From: Candidatus Gastranaerophilales bacterium
GTDB taxonomy: Bacteria; Cyanobacteriota; Vampirovibrionia; Gastranaerophilales; Gastranaerophilaceae
Reading direction: 5' to 3'
DNA: 64,000 nt
Assembly: GCA_944325525.1 (NCBI GenBank)
Contig: CALVAK010000010.1
Location: 21,237-85,236 of the forward strand
Position 1 is the first letter of the stretch; each line of letters begins with the position of its first letter. A program made the translations under genes and the position numbers. Under the pieces are notes generated by a model. The model did no database searches, was not told where the DNA came from, and saw nothing but the letters and a program-made list of their open reading frames with translations. Below are positions 18,071 to 28,296 of this stretch, in pieces.

Positions 18071-18487
18071 ATGAAAAATTTAAAACTAACGGATGTTATA
18101 TTTTTTATTCTGGTTATTGGATTAATTATTTCCTCATTTGTTGAGGTTGATTTATCTGAGAATAAAGAAGCAAGAAGTAATACTTACAAAAAAATGTATG
18201 AAAAAGACTATGTAGATAAGTATTGTGACGGAATAAAAGAATATGTTCTTCCGGATAAAACCAGGGTAGACTGTCTTACAAATGAATATGCCATTGAATT
18301 TGATTATGCAAAAAAATGGGCGGAAAGTGTGGGACAGTCATTATATTATGCAGAAAAGACAGGGAAAAAACCTGCAGTTGCAATTATACTTTCAAAAGAA
18401 ACTGATAAAAAATATGTTAAAAGAATTAATGACATTGACAGAAATATAAAAATATTTGAAATATATGCTGTTGATTATGAAAAATAG
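18071..18487 (+). CDS. Membrane-anchored PD-(D/E)XK nuclease-like protein
   Basis: A 138-residue protein with one N-terminal membrane helix (about 7-24) and a soluble domain containing YVLPDKTRVDCLTNEYAIEF then DYAKKWAESVGQSLYYAEKTGKKPAVAIIL. This is a widespread small family whose Asp...Glu-x-Asp...Lys layout resembles restriction-endonuclease-like folds, here probably tethered to the inner membrane. Substrate is unknown. I start at ATG 18071. It has no Shine-Dalgarno sequence but TATAAT at 18059-18064 lies six bases before it, fitting a leaderless message. A TTG at 18032 would lie inside the preceding terminator and is unlikely. Confidence 0.75.
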   Translation: MKNLKLTDVIFFILVIGLIISSFVEVDLSENKEARSNTYKKMYEKDYVDKYCDGIKEYVLPDKTRVDCLTNEYAIEFDYAKKWAESVGQSLYYAEKTGKKPAVAIILSKETDKKYVKRINDIDRNIKIFEIYAVDYEK

Positions 18488-18496
18488 ATGTGAGAA

Positions 18497-19048
18497 ATGG
18501 GAAAACTGATTAGAAGAAATTTTTACAATCGAAATACAGTTCAGGTGGCAAGAGAAGTACCGGGTAAAATATTATGCCGGAGAATGAACAACGGTAAAGT
18601 AATAAAATCTATAATTGTTGAGGCAGAAGCATATACCCAGGATGAAGAATCCTGTCATGCATATAAAGGTATTACTAAAAGAAATGCAGCAATGTTTAAA
18701 AAACCGGGTATTGCCTATGTGTACTTTACATATGGAATGTATCACTGTTTAAATATAATTACCGAAAAAGAAGGCTACGGGGCAGGTGTTTTAATAAGAG
18801 CGGTTGAACCTTTAAATTGCGAATTAACAAATACAAACGGGCCGGGTAAATTATGCCGGACACTTGAAATTACCCGTGAATTAAATGAAACGGATGTTTG
18901 TACCAGAAAATCCCCAATGTGGCTTGAATACGGTGAAGATATTGATAATGAAAATATTATTCAGACAAAACGTATCGGAATAAGTTTGGCTAAAGATTTT
19001 CCCTGGCGTTTTTATATTAAAAATAATAAATTTGTATCTAAACCGTAA
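18497..19048 (+). CDS. mpg: DNA-3-methyladenine glycosylase (AAG/MPG family)
   Basis: Removes alkylated and deaminated purines in base-excision repair. Seen: IIVEAEAYTQDEESCHAYKG (the Glu of VEAEAY is the catalytic residue), NAAMFKKPGIAYVYFTYGMYHCLNIIT and GAGVLIRAVEPL. At 183 residues it is a compact, complete member. It lies nine bases downstream of the nuclease-like gene and is likely co-transcribed. It ends convergent with rsmI, with 39 bases and no clear terminator between them. Confidence 0.93.
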   Translation: MGKLIRRNFYNRNTVQVAREVPGKILCRRMNNGKVIKSIIVEAEAYTQDEESCHAYKGITKRNAAMFKKPGIAYVYFTYGMYHCLNIITEKEGYGAGVLIRAVEPLNCELTNTNGPGKLCRTLEITRELNETDVCTRKSPMWLEYGEDIDNENIIQTKRIGISLAKDFPWRFYIKNNKFVSKP

Positions 19049-19087
19049 TTTTGCTTATTGTCTTTAGTTTGGTTTAACAATGAATAG

Positions 19088-19897
19088 CTACTTTAATGCC
19101 ATATTATATATTTTGTTTTTATTTTCTTTGTATAGTTTTGAAATTATTACTGATATATCTTTAGCAGTGTATCCTGATTCTTTTAAAATATTAATTTTAT
19201 CTTTTATTTCTTCATCTTCTGTTTTATGATTTTCTTTTTGGTAAATCATGATAATAATCTCACCTTTCAATGTGTTTTTGGTGTAATAATTAATTATCTC
19301 TTCAACCTTACCGGTTTTAATTTCTTCATATATTTTTGTTAGTTCCCGCCCTATTGCAATTTCTATATTACCAAAAGATTCTTTTATATTTGTAAGTGAT
19401 TTTATCACTCTGTTTGGTGATTCATAGAATATACAGTTTGTATATTTGTATTTATTTAATATTTCAATTTGTTCGTTTTTATTTTTTGGTAAAAATCCTA
19501 TAAAAGCATATTCTTCATTATTTCTTGGAATCATTGTTAAAAAAGTTGTTACGGCACAAGCTCCGGGAATAGAGGAAATTTTAATATTTTTTTTATTTAA
19601 TAGTTTTATTATTTCCCTGCCCGGGTCTGATATACACGGTGTTCCTGCATCTGATACAAGTGCAATCTTTTTTCCTGTATTTATTAATTCAAAAATTTTT
19701 TCGCTGCATTCTTTTTCGTTGAATTTATGATAATTAAAAACTTTTGTTTTAATGCTGTATTTTTTCAACAATATTCCTGTAATTCTTGTATCTTCGCAAG
19801 CTATATAATCAACTTCTTTAAGTATTTCTATTGCCCTTAAAGTTATGTCCGATAGATTTCCGATTGGTGTTGCAATAATATAGAAATTACAATCCAT
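19088..19897 (-). CDS. rsmI: 16S rRNA (cytidine-1402 2'-O) methyltransferase
   Basis: An SAM-dependent tetrapyrrole-methylase-fold enzyme that 2'-O-methylates C1402 in the ribosomal P-site. Seen: the N-terminal FYIIATPIGNLSDITLRAIE, DYIACEDTR, the glycine motif SDAGTPCISDPG and the substrate loop FYESPNRV. Its 269 residues are typical. The start lies five bases after the STAS gene stop, so the two are one transcript. Confidence 0.95.
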   Translation of the reverse strand: MDCNFYIIATPIGNLSDITLRAIEILKEVDYIACEDTRITGILLKKYSIKTKVFNYHKFNEKECSEKIFELINTGKKIALVSDAGTPCISDPGREIIKLLNKKNIKISSIPGACAVTTFLTMIPRNNEEYAFIGFLPKNKNEQIEILNKYKYTNCIFYESPNRVIKSLTNIKESFGNIEIAIGRELTKIYEEIKTGKVEEIINYYTKNTLKGEIIIMIYQKENHKTEDEEIKDKINILKESGYTAKDISVIISKLYKENKNKIYNMALK

Positions 19898-19902
19898 ATA
19901 AA

Positions 19903-20181
19903 TTACTTTCTTGCAACAGGATTTGTTGCTACATTTGCGAATGTTTTATTTAACCCTGTAACATCAAGAGTTTTGCTTACTTCCGGATTTACATTCTCTA
20001 TTGATATTGATTTGTTGTTTAATAATGCCACTTTTTGTATGTCCAAAAGCGTAGTAATAGCATTTAAATCTATAGTATTGATATTTGAAAAATCCAGTGT
20101 TATATTCTTTGAACTTTCAAAATCCGAATTATAAATGTTTCTAATATTTTTAAATAATTCTGATGCTCTAATTATTTGCAT
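19903..20181 (-). CDS. STAS-domain protein
   Basis: A 92-residue single-domain protein. The pattern ITLDFSNINTIDLNAITTLLDIQK matches the STAS fold strand-helix core of anti-sigma factor antagonists (SpoIIAA-like), where the residue after the conserved Asp is normally the phosphorylated Ser; here the loop reads DLNAI, so that Ser is missing. It may bind nucleotide or a partner kinase without phospho-regulation. It is located directly upstream of rsmI. No anti-sigma factor is visible in the window. Confidence 0.65.
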   Translation of the reverse strand: MQIIRASELFKNIRNIYNSDFESSKNITLDFSNINTIDLNAITTLLDIQKVALLNNKSISIENVNPEVSKTLDVTGLNKTFANVATNPVARK

Positions 20182-20246
20182 AATATTTACTCATTTATTT
20201 GTTGCATAAAATAATATTAATATTTTTTATTAATTAATGCAATATA

Positions 20247-20954
20247 TTAACCGACTTTTCTTATTTTTTCTTCTTTATATTTTTGCGAATGAGAAATAAT
20301 AAAATTTTCAGGAATGCTCATTTTATTATATGCAGTGTTAATTTTATAGTTAATAGAAGGAATATATCTTTTTTGATTTGAAACTTTATTTTTCTGTAAA
20401 TGTGTATTATTCTGATATTTTATTTTATTGTATTCTTCAATATTTTGTTTTCTTTTTTTATTTCTCAATCCAAGAAGCAGGATAAATCCGAAAAATATGC
20501 TTGAAAGAACTATAGACAGATATTTAACATCTGTAATATAAATATAATTATTTTTTGTATTTAACGGTTTTAATAAACCGGTAGAAAGTTCTTTAACAAA
20601 TATTTTAGCATTTTCAATATCTTTACCCTGCATATAAATCAAAGTATTATCGGTATTTTTTTTCTGTACAATAATATTCTTTAAATCGGATGTATTGTCG
20701 TATATAATTTCGATAGATTCTGCAGGTACTGTTGAATCTAATATTAATGATAGACTATCTTTTGCATCGGTAACTTTTTTTATGTTTACGAAATTATTAA
20801 TTTTCAGAATAATATCGTAATTACCGGAGTTAGTTTGTTTTACGTTAACACTTGATACTACATTTGCTGCAAAAGCATTTAATGCTGAAAAACAAAATAC
20901 ACATAATATCAGAAATAATTTTATTGTAAAACTATACTTAATCCTTGTATTCAT
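20247..20954 (-). CDS. Exported/membrane protein with AMIN-like domain
   Basis: A 235-residue protein with an N-terminal signal peptide (core FLILCVFCFSALNAFA). An extracytoplasmic region of about 110 residues follows, whose alternating pattern (VSSVNVKQTNSGNYDIILKI ... LSLILDSTVPAESIEIIYDN) resembles AMIN domains of peptidoglycan amidases and secretins. A membrane helix near 146-162 and a basic cytoplasmic tail of about 70 residues come last. The AMIN match is tentative. GGAG precedes the ATG. It is divergent from the GH13-like gene; the shared 184-base gap contains a 20-base palindrome. Confidence 0.6.
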   Translation of the reverse strand: MNTRIKYSFTIKLFLILCVFCFSALNAFAANVVSSVNVKQTNSGNYDIILKINNFVNIKKVTDAKDSLSLILDSTVPAESIEIIYDNTSDLKNIIVQKKNTDNTLIYMQGKDIENAKIFVKELSTGLLKPLNTKNNYIYITDVKYLSIVLSSIFFGFILLLGLRNKKRKQNIEEYNKIKYQNNTHLQKNKVSNQKRYIPSINYKINTAYNKMSIPENFIISHSQKYKEEKIRKVG

Positions 20955-21038
20955 ATATCTCCAACGATTATATACTTACCCTTTTAATCATTCTAATGAT
21001 TTTACCGGAACATTACATCAATCAAACGGTTTATAAAC

Positions 21039-21058
21039 TAATCTAAATCTTTAGATTA
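21039..21058. promoter_or_regulatory. 20-base palindrome in divergent intergenic region
   Basis: TAATCTAAA (21039-21047) and TTTAGATTA (21050-21058) are perfect 9-bp arms around TC. It lies midway between the divergent AMIN-like gene and the GH13-like gene, so it is a candidate shared operator. No T-run follows. Confidence 0.35.
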
Positions 21059-21138
21059 ATTTAAGCTTGCACTAATGCCAAAATAATAATAATATTTTAA
21101 TTGTAGGGTTATTTAGGAAGTTTATAAAAGAGGTGAAT

Positions 21139-23430
21139 ATGTTTAACTTTTTTGCAAAAGAAAAAGAACAAAAAAGCAAGAAACAGGAAATAATTGATAA
21201 ATTCCTGAAAATAAAAGAAATATATTCAAAGAAATCCATCTCTGTAAAAAGGCAAAAAGAGATTACGACTCTTATAGAAAAATTCGGATATATTCCATAT
21301 TCGCAATCAAGAGCTCTTGAAGAACTGACAGAAGAAGAAGTAATTTTTGCACTTGAGAAAAAATTTGAGATAAATAATACATATAAAGAAAAATCTTTTA
21401 TATTTAAAGAAGAAGAAATTAGCCCTGTAGTAAGAAGCGGATATAAAGATGCGGATTGGATAAAAAAAGAACAGCATGATGTAAAATTGGTAAATCTCGC
21501 AGCACTTGGCGACGGTTCAAAAGATAGTGCACCGGCAAAGTTTATTGATTGGCTTAGACAGATTGTTATCTTGCCATCAGGAAATATTGCAAAAGGAATT
21601 TTATCAACAACAATATATCTTATTCCTTTTCATCCCCGTGATTTTGGGAATGCATATTTACTTGAAAGCACAGAAGAAGTCAGCGAAAAAATAACGGATA
21701 ATCTTCTTAAAGAAAACGGAATATGTGCAAAAGAACAAATACAATTATTTATTTCTTTTGCCCAGCTGGCAGGACATCCTGTAATATATGATGTTTTTCC
21801 GCAAACCGGAAGATATTCAAAAACCGTTCTTGCTCATCCTGAAATAGCCAGATGGATTGATACCAAGTTTTTAACAGAAGAAATTTCAAAAGCATTGAAT
21901 TTTGTTGCTATAAAATTGTCTTCAGAATTTGATGAAGATGATGTTACTATTGTAAGAAATATATATAAAACAACATTAAAAAGCGGTTCTATTGATTTAG
22001 CTCCTGAATTTAAGGTCATATATAACAGGTTTACAGAGGAGCTTGAACAAAAGAAAAAAGATTTGTCAAATTATATGACAAAAAAAGAGCAGCAGGTAAA
22101 ACTGCAAAAAAGAGTCAGCAGTATTGTAGCTAAAATCCATGGAGTTAAACCGGGGAAAATAAAGCATGATTGTGATATAACAAAAAGAGGAGAAGCTCTT
22201 CAAGCACTTATAGATGAAGGTTTATGGACTCTACCTGACGGAGCATGGTGTTCAAGCGGAATACCTGTTTTTGAAAAAATGTCAGAGTGCGGAAGCTATC
22301 CTGTTTTTAAACATTACAATAATAAAGGACATGATGTTTCAAAGTTTGCCGACTCGGACTGCCAGACTCCGTATTATTTTGTTTATCTTGAAAATGGAGA
22401 ATATAATCTGAAGGTAATTAATTTTTATTTAAACTACCTTTTAGACTTGCAGGCAGATTATGGATTTGACGGTATGAGATTTACACATACGGATTTTATT
22501 GTTGATGAAATGAGTGAAAAAGACTTAAGACCTATAAGTTATAGAGCTCCCAGATTTTTATTAACAAAAGCAAATGAAATTCTAAAGAAAAACACTCCAC
22601 ATTTTGCTTCAATGGCTGAATATCGTCTGTGGAATTCTTTCTTTAAAGAATATCATCAAGAAATGCATTTTGATATTTTATGGGGTAATGATACTAAAAC
22701 AGATTATGAAAAAACTCCGGTTGAAATTATTAACAATAATAGAGAATTGCAAGAATATAATTTATCTGTTTATAAGAATTCTCTTTTATCAATTCTAAAA
22801 ACATATAACAATCAGGATGGTGAATTCAGAACTGTTAATAGATATCTTGGTTTAATGGACAAAGAAGAAGCTTTGTTTAAGTGGTTCAAATTTAAATTTC
22901 TTCCCGGAGGTAAACTTGCCCAGCGTCCTGTTATGTATGTTGACGGTGATGAATCATTTTCTAAAGACGGAATAGAAGCAACTATTCAGGATGAAGTATC
23001 ATTAATTCGTTCAAATGATGAAGATTTTTATAATAAATTTGATGCAATAAGAAGGTTTGCAATAAATAATGAACTTACTATTGAAGGCGAAGCTCAGGTT
23101 ATTAATCATACAAAACAAGGTTTTATAAGCTGGATGATATCAAAAGAAACATCAAAAGAAAAATTAATCATTGCGGCTAATTATCTTCCTCAGAATGAAA
23201 AAATATTAAAACAGAATTCTGACGGGATTATGGAGTATACAATGAAAACAAACTCCCCCGTGGAAGGTAAGAAAATTGAAATTCCGGCAGACTATGTCCT
23301 TTATTCGGAATTTGTATATGAAGATGATAAGAAAGACTTTATAGAACATTTTGCCGGAAAAGATATTCATACAATTAATATAGAATTGCTTAATCCTTCA
23401 GAGTTTAGAATTTTTAAGATTAAGAGATAA
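21139..23430 (+). CDS. GH13-like (alpha-amylase superfamily) protein with atypical active site
   Basis: A 763-residue cytoplasmic protein. A TIM-barrel of the alpha-amylase superfamily is suggested by STTIYLIPFHPRDFG, GHPVIYDVFPQTGRYSK, YGFDGMRFTHTDFI (about 442) and PHFASMAEYRLW (about 491), followed by a C-terminal beta domain. In canonical GH13 the second conserved region has Arg-x-Asp with Asp as nucleophile; here the third residue is Thr (R-F-T-H), while the acid/base Glu in MAEYR is kept. It may therefore be a non-hydrolytic or mechanistically altered relative. I start at ATG 21139 with AGAGG five bases upstream; GTG 21133 is the alternative. It is followed after four bases by nagZ. Confidence 0.65.
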   Translation: MFNFFAKEKEQKSKKQEIIDKFLKIKEIYSKKSISVKRQKEITTLIEKFGYIPYSQSRALEELTEEEVIFALEKKFEINNTYKEKSFIFKEEEISPVVRSGYKDADWIKKEQHDVKLVNLAALGDGSKDSAPAKFIDWLRQIVILPSGNIAKGILSTTIYLIPFHPRDFGNAYLLESTEEVSEKITDNLLKENGICAKEQIQLFISFAQLAGHPVIYDVFPQTGRYSKTVLAHPEIARWIDTKFLTEEISKALNFVAIKLSSEFDEDDVTIVRNIYKTTLKSGSIDLAPEFKVIYNRFTEELEQKKKDLSNYMTKKEQQVKLQKRVSSIVAKIHGVKPGKIKHDCDITKRGEALQALIDEGLWTLPDGAWCSSGIPVFEKMSECGSYPVFKHYNNKGHDVSKFADSDCQTPYYFVYLENGEYNLKVINFYLNYLLDLQADYGFDGMRFTHTDFIVDEMSEKDLRPISYRAPRFLLTKANEILKKNTPHFASMAEYRLWNSFFKEYHQEMHFDILWGNDTKTDYEKTPVEIINNNRELQEYNLSVYKNSLLSILKTYNNQDGEFRTVNRYLGLMDKEEALFKWFKFKFLPGGKLAQRPVMYVDGDESFSKDGIEATIQDEVSLIRSNDEDFYNKFDAIRRFAINNELTIEGEAQVINHTKQGFISWMISKETSKEKLIIAANYLPQNEKILKQNSDGIMEYTMKTNSPVEGKKIEIPADYVLYSEFVYEDDKKDFIEHFAGKDIHTINIELLNPSEFRIFKIKR

Positions 23431-23434
23431 AAAT

Positions 23435-24439
23435 ATGCATAAAGAAGAAATGACTCTGCAGCAAAAAATAGCACAAATGTTTATTGTCGGTTTTACTGAT
23501 AATAATTTCAGACAGAATAAAAATTTTATGCTCCTTTTAGAAAACGGACTCGGCGGAGTAATTTTTTTCTCACATAATATAAAAACAGATATCCAATTCA
23601 AAAAATTAATCGAAGAATTGAAAAACACAGCTTTGATTCCGCCTTTTTTGAGTATTGACCAAGAAGGCGGACGAGTTGAGCGAACTGAAAAAATTCATAA
23701 TGGTAGAAAATACTTAAGTGCTAAAAATGCTTTTGAGATGGGATTAACTTTTCTACAAAATCAAACAAAAGAAATAGCACTGGAATTGAAACAATACGGA
23801 TTAAATATGAACTTTTCTCCTGTTCTTGATGTAAATACTAATCCTGATAATCCTGTTATTGGCGATAGAGCTTTTTCATCACTTACAGAAGATGTTGTAA
23901 ATGCTGCAAAGGTTGTTCTTAAAGAATATGAAAAATACGGTATAATCACAGTAGGCAAACATTTCCCCGGGCATGGTGCGGCTGATAAAGATTCTCATAA
24001 AACACTGCCTGTTATAGATTTATCTTTAGACGAATTAAAAAACAAACATATAAAACCGTTTGAAGAAGCGATAAAACTTGGAATTCCGGCAATTATGGGG
24101 GCACACGTTATTTATCCAGCAATAGAAAATATACCTGCTTCTGTATCTGAAAAAATTATTAATGATATACTGATTAACGACCTTAAGTTTGATGGAATTA
24201 TAATGACGGATGATATGGAAATGAATGCGATAAAAGGATTTTCAAAACAGGAAGCTTGCATTCGTGCAATTAAGGCTGGAGTTAACATGTTTATCTTCAG
24301 AGATGCAACAAAAGATGTTCTGAATCTCGTTAATGCTATAGAAAAAGCGGTATATGACGGACTTATTAATGAAGAAATGATAAATACTTCTATTGATAAA
24401 ATATTTAAATTAAAATATCGATATGGAATTATACAGTAG
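23435..24439 (+). CDS. nagZ: Beta-N-acetylhexosaminidase, GH3 (NagZ-like)
   Basis: A family 3 glycoside hydrolase that releases GlcNAc from muropeptides during peptidoglycan recycling. Seen: GLGGVIFFSHNI, the substrate segment SIDQEGGRVER, the NagZ signature VGKHFPGHGAADKDSH with its catalytic His-Asp dyad, and IIMTDDMEMNAI containing the nucleophile Asp. At 334 residues with no signal peptide it is cytoplasmic. The four-base gap after the GH13-like gene implies one transcript. Confidence 0.93.
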   Translation: MHKEEMTLQQKIAQMFIVGFTDNNFRQNKNFMLLLENGLGGVIFFSHNIKTDIQFKKLIEELKNTALIPPFLSIDQEGGRVERTEKIHNGRKYLSAKNAFEMGLTFLQNQTKEIALELKQYGLNMNFSPVLDVNTNPDNPVIGDRAFSSLTEDVVNAAKVVLKEYEKYGIITVGKHFPGHGAADKDSHKTLPVIDLSLDELKNKHIKPFEEAIKLGIPAIMGAHVIYPAIENIPASVSEKIINDILINDLKFDGIIMTDDMEMNAIKGFSKQEACIRAIKAGVNMFIFRDATKDVLNLVNAIEKAVYDGLINEEMINTSIDKIFKLKYRYGIIQ

Positions 24440-24491
24440 AATATAATAAAATTATAAATTAAGAATATATAATTAAGAAAAAGGAGGAACA

Positions 24492-24872
24492 ATGAGGAAA
24501 ATAATAATATTATCAGTATTATTAATGTTTTTTAATTGTGCATTTGCTGATGAATTGGTTTTATCTGATATTATTGAACAGGCAAGAACTACACAACTTC
24601 ATCAGACAGCAGAAAAACAAGTTCAGACTTCTGCACCGAAGACTGATACTACTGTTAATGAGGCAGGAAAAACTAAAACAACAGTTAAATATAAAAATCC
24701 TGAATTTGGTAATGCACTAAAAAGCGACTTACAACCAATAAAAAATGAACAACAGCAGACAACCCAGCTTAAAGAAACAACTAAAGAAGCTGAAAATGTT
24801 ACAAAAACAGGAACAAAACCTGTACAAAAGGCTCCCGGTGTAAATCAGCCACCTCAAGCAATGCTTCCCTAG
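24492..24872 (+). CDS. Small exported Gln/Thr/Lys-rich protein
   Basis: A 126-residue protein: signal peptide [19 protein letters not shown], then a disordered mature part rich in Gln, Thr, Lys, Glu and Pro, with no Cys after the signal and no recognised domain. The ribosome site AAGGAGG is the strongest in its neighbourhood, suggesting high expression. It ends with four bases overlapping the convergent sucD stop. It could be an extracytoplasmic linker or a cell-surface peptide; function unknown. Confidence 0.65.
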   Translation: MRKIIILSVLLMFFNCAFADELVLSDIIEQARTTQLHQTAEKQVQTSAPKTDTTVNEAGKTKTTVKYKNPEFGNALKSDLQPIKNEQQQTTQLKETTKEAENVTKTGTKPVQKAPGVNQPPQAMLP

Positions 24873-25744
24873 TTATTTTCTAAAATTTGTTTTATAGTAA
24901 TTCCGATATTTGCTGGATTTGAGCAAACTTTGACACCGGCTGAAGTAAGTGCCTGCATTTTGCTTGAAGCAGTTCCTTTGCTTCCAGAAATAATGGCACC
25001 GGCATGTCCCATTCTCTTACCGGCAGGAGCACTTAATCCTGCAATAAAACTTACAACCGGTTTTGTTACATATTGTTTAATATATTCAGCGGCCTCTTCT
25101 TCTGCATTTCCGCCGATTTCTCCGATAAGACATATCACTTCAGTTTCATTATCGTTTTGAAAAGCTTCCAGAACATCAATAAAGCCTGTACCTATTACAG
25201 GATCTCCGCCGATTCCTATGCAGGTTGACTGTCCTATTCCTAATTGGGTTAATTGATATACGGCTTCATAAGTTAATGTTCCGCTTCTTGATACTACACC
25301 TACATTGCCTTTTTTATGAATTGAAGAAGGCATTATGCCTATTTTAGATTCTTCCGGGCTGATTAATCCAGGACAATTAGGTCCTATTAATCTTGCACCG
25401 TTTAATGTAACTGCTTTTTTTGCATTTAATGTATCATAAACAGGAATACCTTCTGTTATACATACAATAAGTTTAATTCCGGCTTCAGCAGCTTCAATTA
25501 TAGCATTTGCTGCAAATCTTGCCGGAACAAAAATCATGCTTGCATCTGGCATGAGTTCTTTTACAGCTTCTTTTACTGTGTTAAAAACAGGAACATTGAG
25601 TATTTCGCTGCCGCCTTTGTTCGGCGTAACTCCGCCTATTAATTTTGTACCGTATTCTTGGCAGCTTTTAGCATGAAAGGAGCCTTCTTTTCCTGTAATT
25701 CCCTGTATAATTAATTTTGTACTCTTATTTATAAATATAGACAT
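24869..25744 (-). CDS. sucD: Succinyl-CoA synthetase alpha subunit
   Basis: Catalyses reversible succinyl-CoA + ADP + Pi to succinate + ATP together with the beta subunit. Seen: [20 protein letters not shown] (CoA-binding), [24 protein letters not shown], and the phosphohistidine loop [12 protein letters not shown]. The 291 residues are full length. The ATG overlaps the sucC stop by one base. Its stop overlaps the convergent small exported gene by four bases. Confidence 0.96.
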   Translation of the reverse strand: MSIFINKSTKLIIQGITGKEGSFHAKSCQEYGTKLIGGVTPNKGGSEILNVPVFNTVKEAVKELMPDASMIFVPARFAANAIIEAAEAGIKLIVCITEGIPVYDTLNAKKAVTLNGARLIGPNCPGLISPEESKIGIMPSSIHKKGNVGVVSRSGTLTYEAVYQLTQLGIGQSTCIGIGGDPVIGTGFIDVLEAFQNDNETEVICLIGEIGGNAEEEAAEYIKQYVTKPVVSFIAGLSAPAGKRMGHAGAIISGSKGTASSKMQALTSAGVKVCSNPANIGITIKQILENN

Positions 25745-26874
25745 TATAATTTTTTTATTACCTCTGATGCTTCATTTAAATCTTTAACTATGGTGAATCT
25801 AAGACCTGAATTGTTTAATATTTCAATACCTTGTTCTTTATTTGTACCTTCCATTCTTATAATAACAGGACATTTAATCTTTAATGTCTGAATGGCATTT
25901 TTTATCCCTTCTGCCAGAAAATCACATCTTAAAATTCCGCCGAAAATATTTATGAAAACAGCTTCTAAATCTTTATCCGAGATTAATAGTTTAAAAGCCT
26001 TTTCTATTTTATCACTGCCTGCACCTCCTCCTACATCTAGAAAATTTGCTGCAGATTTTCCTGATAATTTTATTACATCCATTGTTGCCATGGCAAGACC
26101 TGCTCCATTTACCATGCAGCCTATTGTTCCGTTCAGTTTTATATAATTTAATCCATATTTCTGTGCTTCAAGTTCATACGGGTTTTCTTCCTTTTCATCT
26201 TTTAATGATAAAATATCTTCGTGTCTGAAAAGGGCATTATCATCAAAATTAATTTTTGCATCGACTGCCGTTACATCACCGTTTTTTGTTATAACGAGTG
26301 GGTTTATTTCAGCAAGTAATATATCTTTTTCAACTAATAATTTATATATTTTCTTTGCCGTTTCACATATTTTATTTGTAATTTCAGTATTGAATCCTAA
26401 ATTTCTCATTACAGGTTCGGGGTTGAAGTCATCTTTAATTAAAAGTGTATAAATTTTTTCCGGATTATTTCTTGCCGTTTCTTCAATATCCATACCGCCT
26501 TGAGGCGAAACAATTAAAGCAATACATTCACTTGTCCTGTCAAAAGTTAAACTCAGGTATATTTCTTTATCTATTTCAACTGCTTTTTCTATTAAAATTT
26601 TATTTACTTTTTTTGTTCCCGCCTGAGATGAAGTTAATTCAGAGCCGAGGATTGTTTGTGCATATTCAACAGCACTTTTATAGTCTTTAGCAATTTTTAC
26701 CCCGCCTGCTTTTCCTCTTGCTCCCGAATGAATTTGAGCTTTTATAACACAGGGCGGCGAAATATTATTAATACACTCTTCTATATCTTCTTTTCTTTCA
26801 CATAGTACAGATGAAGGTACGTTAATACCGTATTGTTTGAATAAATCTTTTGCCTGATATTCATGAATTTTCAT
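25744..26874 (-). CDS. sucC: Succinyl-CoA synthetase beta subunit
   Basis: An ATP-grasp subunit of succinyl-CoA synthetase. Seen: [49 protein letters not shown] (metal/nucleotide site) and the C-terminal [16 protein letters not shown] and [12 protein letters not shown] motifs. The 376 residues match the family. It is followed directly by sucD. No other citric-acid-cycle genes are nearby, so the pair probably serves a partial or branched pathway. Confidence 0.96.
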   Translation of the reverse strand: MKIHEYQAKDLFKQYGINVPSSVLCERKEDIEECINNISPPCVIKAQIHSGARGKAGGVKIAKDYKSAVEYAQTILGSELTSSQAGTKKVNKILIEKAVEIDKEIYLSLTFDRTSECIALIVSPQGGMDIEETARNNPEKIYTLLIKDDFNPEPVMRNLGFNTEITNKICETAKKIYKLLVEKDILLAEINPLVITKNGDVTAVDAKINFDDNALFRHEDILSLKDEKEENPYELEAQKYGLNYIKLNGTIGCMVNGAGLAMATMDVIKLSGKSAANFLDVGGGAGSDKIEKAFKLLISDKDLEAVFINIFGGILRCDFLAEGIKNAIQTLKIKCPVIIRMEGTNKEQGIEILNNSGLRFTIVKDLNEASEVIKKL

Positions 26875-26880
26875 TTTGCT

Positions 26881-28296
26881 TTACCGGTTTTCTCTTATTA
26901 ATATAGTTAATATAGCTGCCATAGTCCAGAATATAAACTGAATTTGCGGTCTAAAATATATTGTATCAAATATTCCGTGAATCATTACAGAAATTATTGA
27001 AATAAGTGGAATAAATAATAATATTTTGTATGTGAACTTATTTTGATTTATTTGTTTGGCAGGATTTTTGTCTTCTTTTTTTACCGGAGAATATATTGAA
27101 CAATTTAAAAATATTTTTATTGAATTAAATATAATAGTGAATAAAAATAATAAATATGCCAGAGCAGCAAAAACACCGCTTTCTACAGCCATTTCAAGAA
27201 TTGTAGAGTAGCAGCTTAATGCATCAAAACCTGAGAGCATATATAGACCGTATATTTCCCTGAATACTTTGTTGCCGACACCGATACCGAAAAGCCAGTT
27301 GTCATTAAGCATTTGTATTGCGGAGTTATATACATTAATTCTGAACGACGTTGATGAATCGTCTCTTAATATAAAAATTGACATTAATCTTTGTAAAATG
27401 CCATGATTAAATATCAGGAAGATAATTATTCCTGCTAACCCTGCAAAGAATGTTGTTTTCCAGATAAACTTTAATTTTGGTAAATTTAAATCGTGAAAAA
27501 CAATAAGAAAAGATGCAATAATAAAACCTGCAATAGCAGTAAATAATGCCAGATATGCACCTCTGCATCCTGTTAGAAATATTGTGAAAATGCAAACTAA
27601 ACAACAACAAAAACTTATAATTGTTTGAAGTGTTTTTTTGTTTTTTAAATTTATAAGCAACATAGCAACTATGGCAGGAAATCCTGCTATAAGGTAGCCG
27701 CCGAATAAATTCGGGTTATATGGTTTTAACGTTCCGTATACTCTTGCTATAATATCTTCCGGGTTTAGATAACTTGTATCCTGCCAGGTTGAAATATTTT
27801 CTATACCGACAGAATGCTGCATTAGTCCTATAATACTTTCTATGCTGACAAGCGAGGCTATAATAAATAAAAGCTTAATGATGTATTTTTTTTGATTTTT
27901 TAAAAATTGGCATAGTGCAAAATAAAATGCAAAATAAATTAATGTTTTTGAAAATCCGTACATACTTTGTAATGGCATAGAAGATGTGAAGTTACTTATT
28001 AAACAGATTAAAAGATAAATAAGTAAGAAAAAATTACAAAATTCCAGTTCTATTTTTTCATTTTTTGTTATAAGAACTTTTATGAAAATAAAGAACGGAA
28101 CAAGAATTGAAACAAGACCTGTTATTTCATTTGGAGCAAAAATAGACAGAACATAAACAGCAATAATTGAATAAAAAATAAAAAAATCTATATTTGTTAA
28201 TAAGAAACTGTTTTTGCGTAGTTTATCAGTTTTTGCCTGAATAAGCTTTAGTATGTGATTTACAGTATTAAATATTTGTGTTTCTAATATTTTCAT
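26881..28296 (-). CDS. O-antigen ligase / polymerase-like membrane protein
   Basis: A 471-residue integral membrane protein with about ten to twelve hydrophobic segments and a large loop around residues 145-190. The segment LTGCRGAYLALFTAIAGFI matches the conserved Arg-containing helix of the Wzy_C (WaaL/O-antigen polymerase) superfamily, and the periplasmic loop region carries IMQHSVGIENI-type sequence. The predicted role is joining or polymerising glycan on the periplasmic side. It overlaps the upstream DUF4330-like gene by four bases (ATGA) and sits seven bases ahead of sucC, an odd mix of envelope and central-metabolism genes in one transcript. Confidence 0.8.
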   Translation of the reverse strand: MKILETQIFNTVNHILKLIQAKTDKLRKNSFLLTNIDFFIFYSIIAVYVLSIFAPNEITGLVSILVPFFIFIKVLITKNEKIELEFCNFFLLIYLLICLISNFTSSMPLQSMYGFSKTLIYFAFYFALCQFLKNQKKYIIKLLFIIASLVSIESIIGLMQHSVGIENISTWQDTSYLNPEDIIARVYGTLKPYNPNLFGGYLIAGFPAIVAMLLINLKNKKTLQTIISFCCCLVCIFTIFLTGCRGAYLALFTAIAGFIIASFLIVFHDLNLPKLKFIWKTTFFAGLAGIIIFLIFNHGILQRLMSIFILRDDSSTSFRINVYNSAIQMLNDNWLFGIGVGNKVFREIYGLYMLSGFDALSCYSTILEMAVESGVFAALAYLLFLFTIIFNSIKIFLNCSIYSPVKKEDKNPAKQINQNKFTYKILLFIPLISIISVMIHGIFDTIYFRPQIQFIFWTMAAILTILIRENR

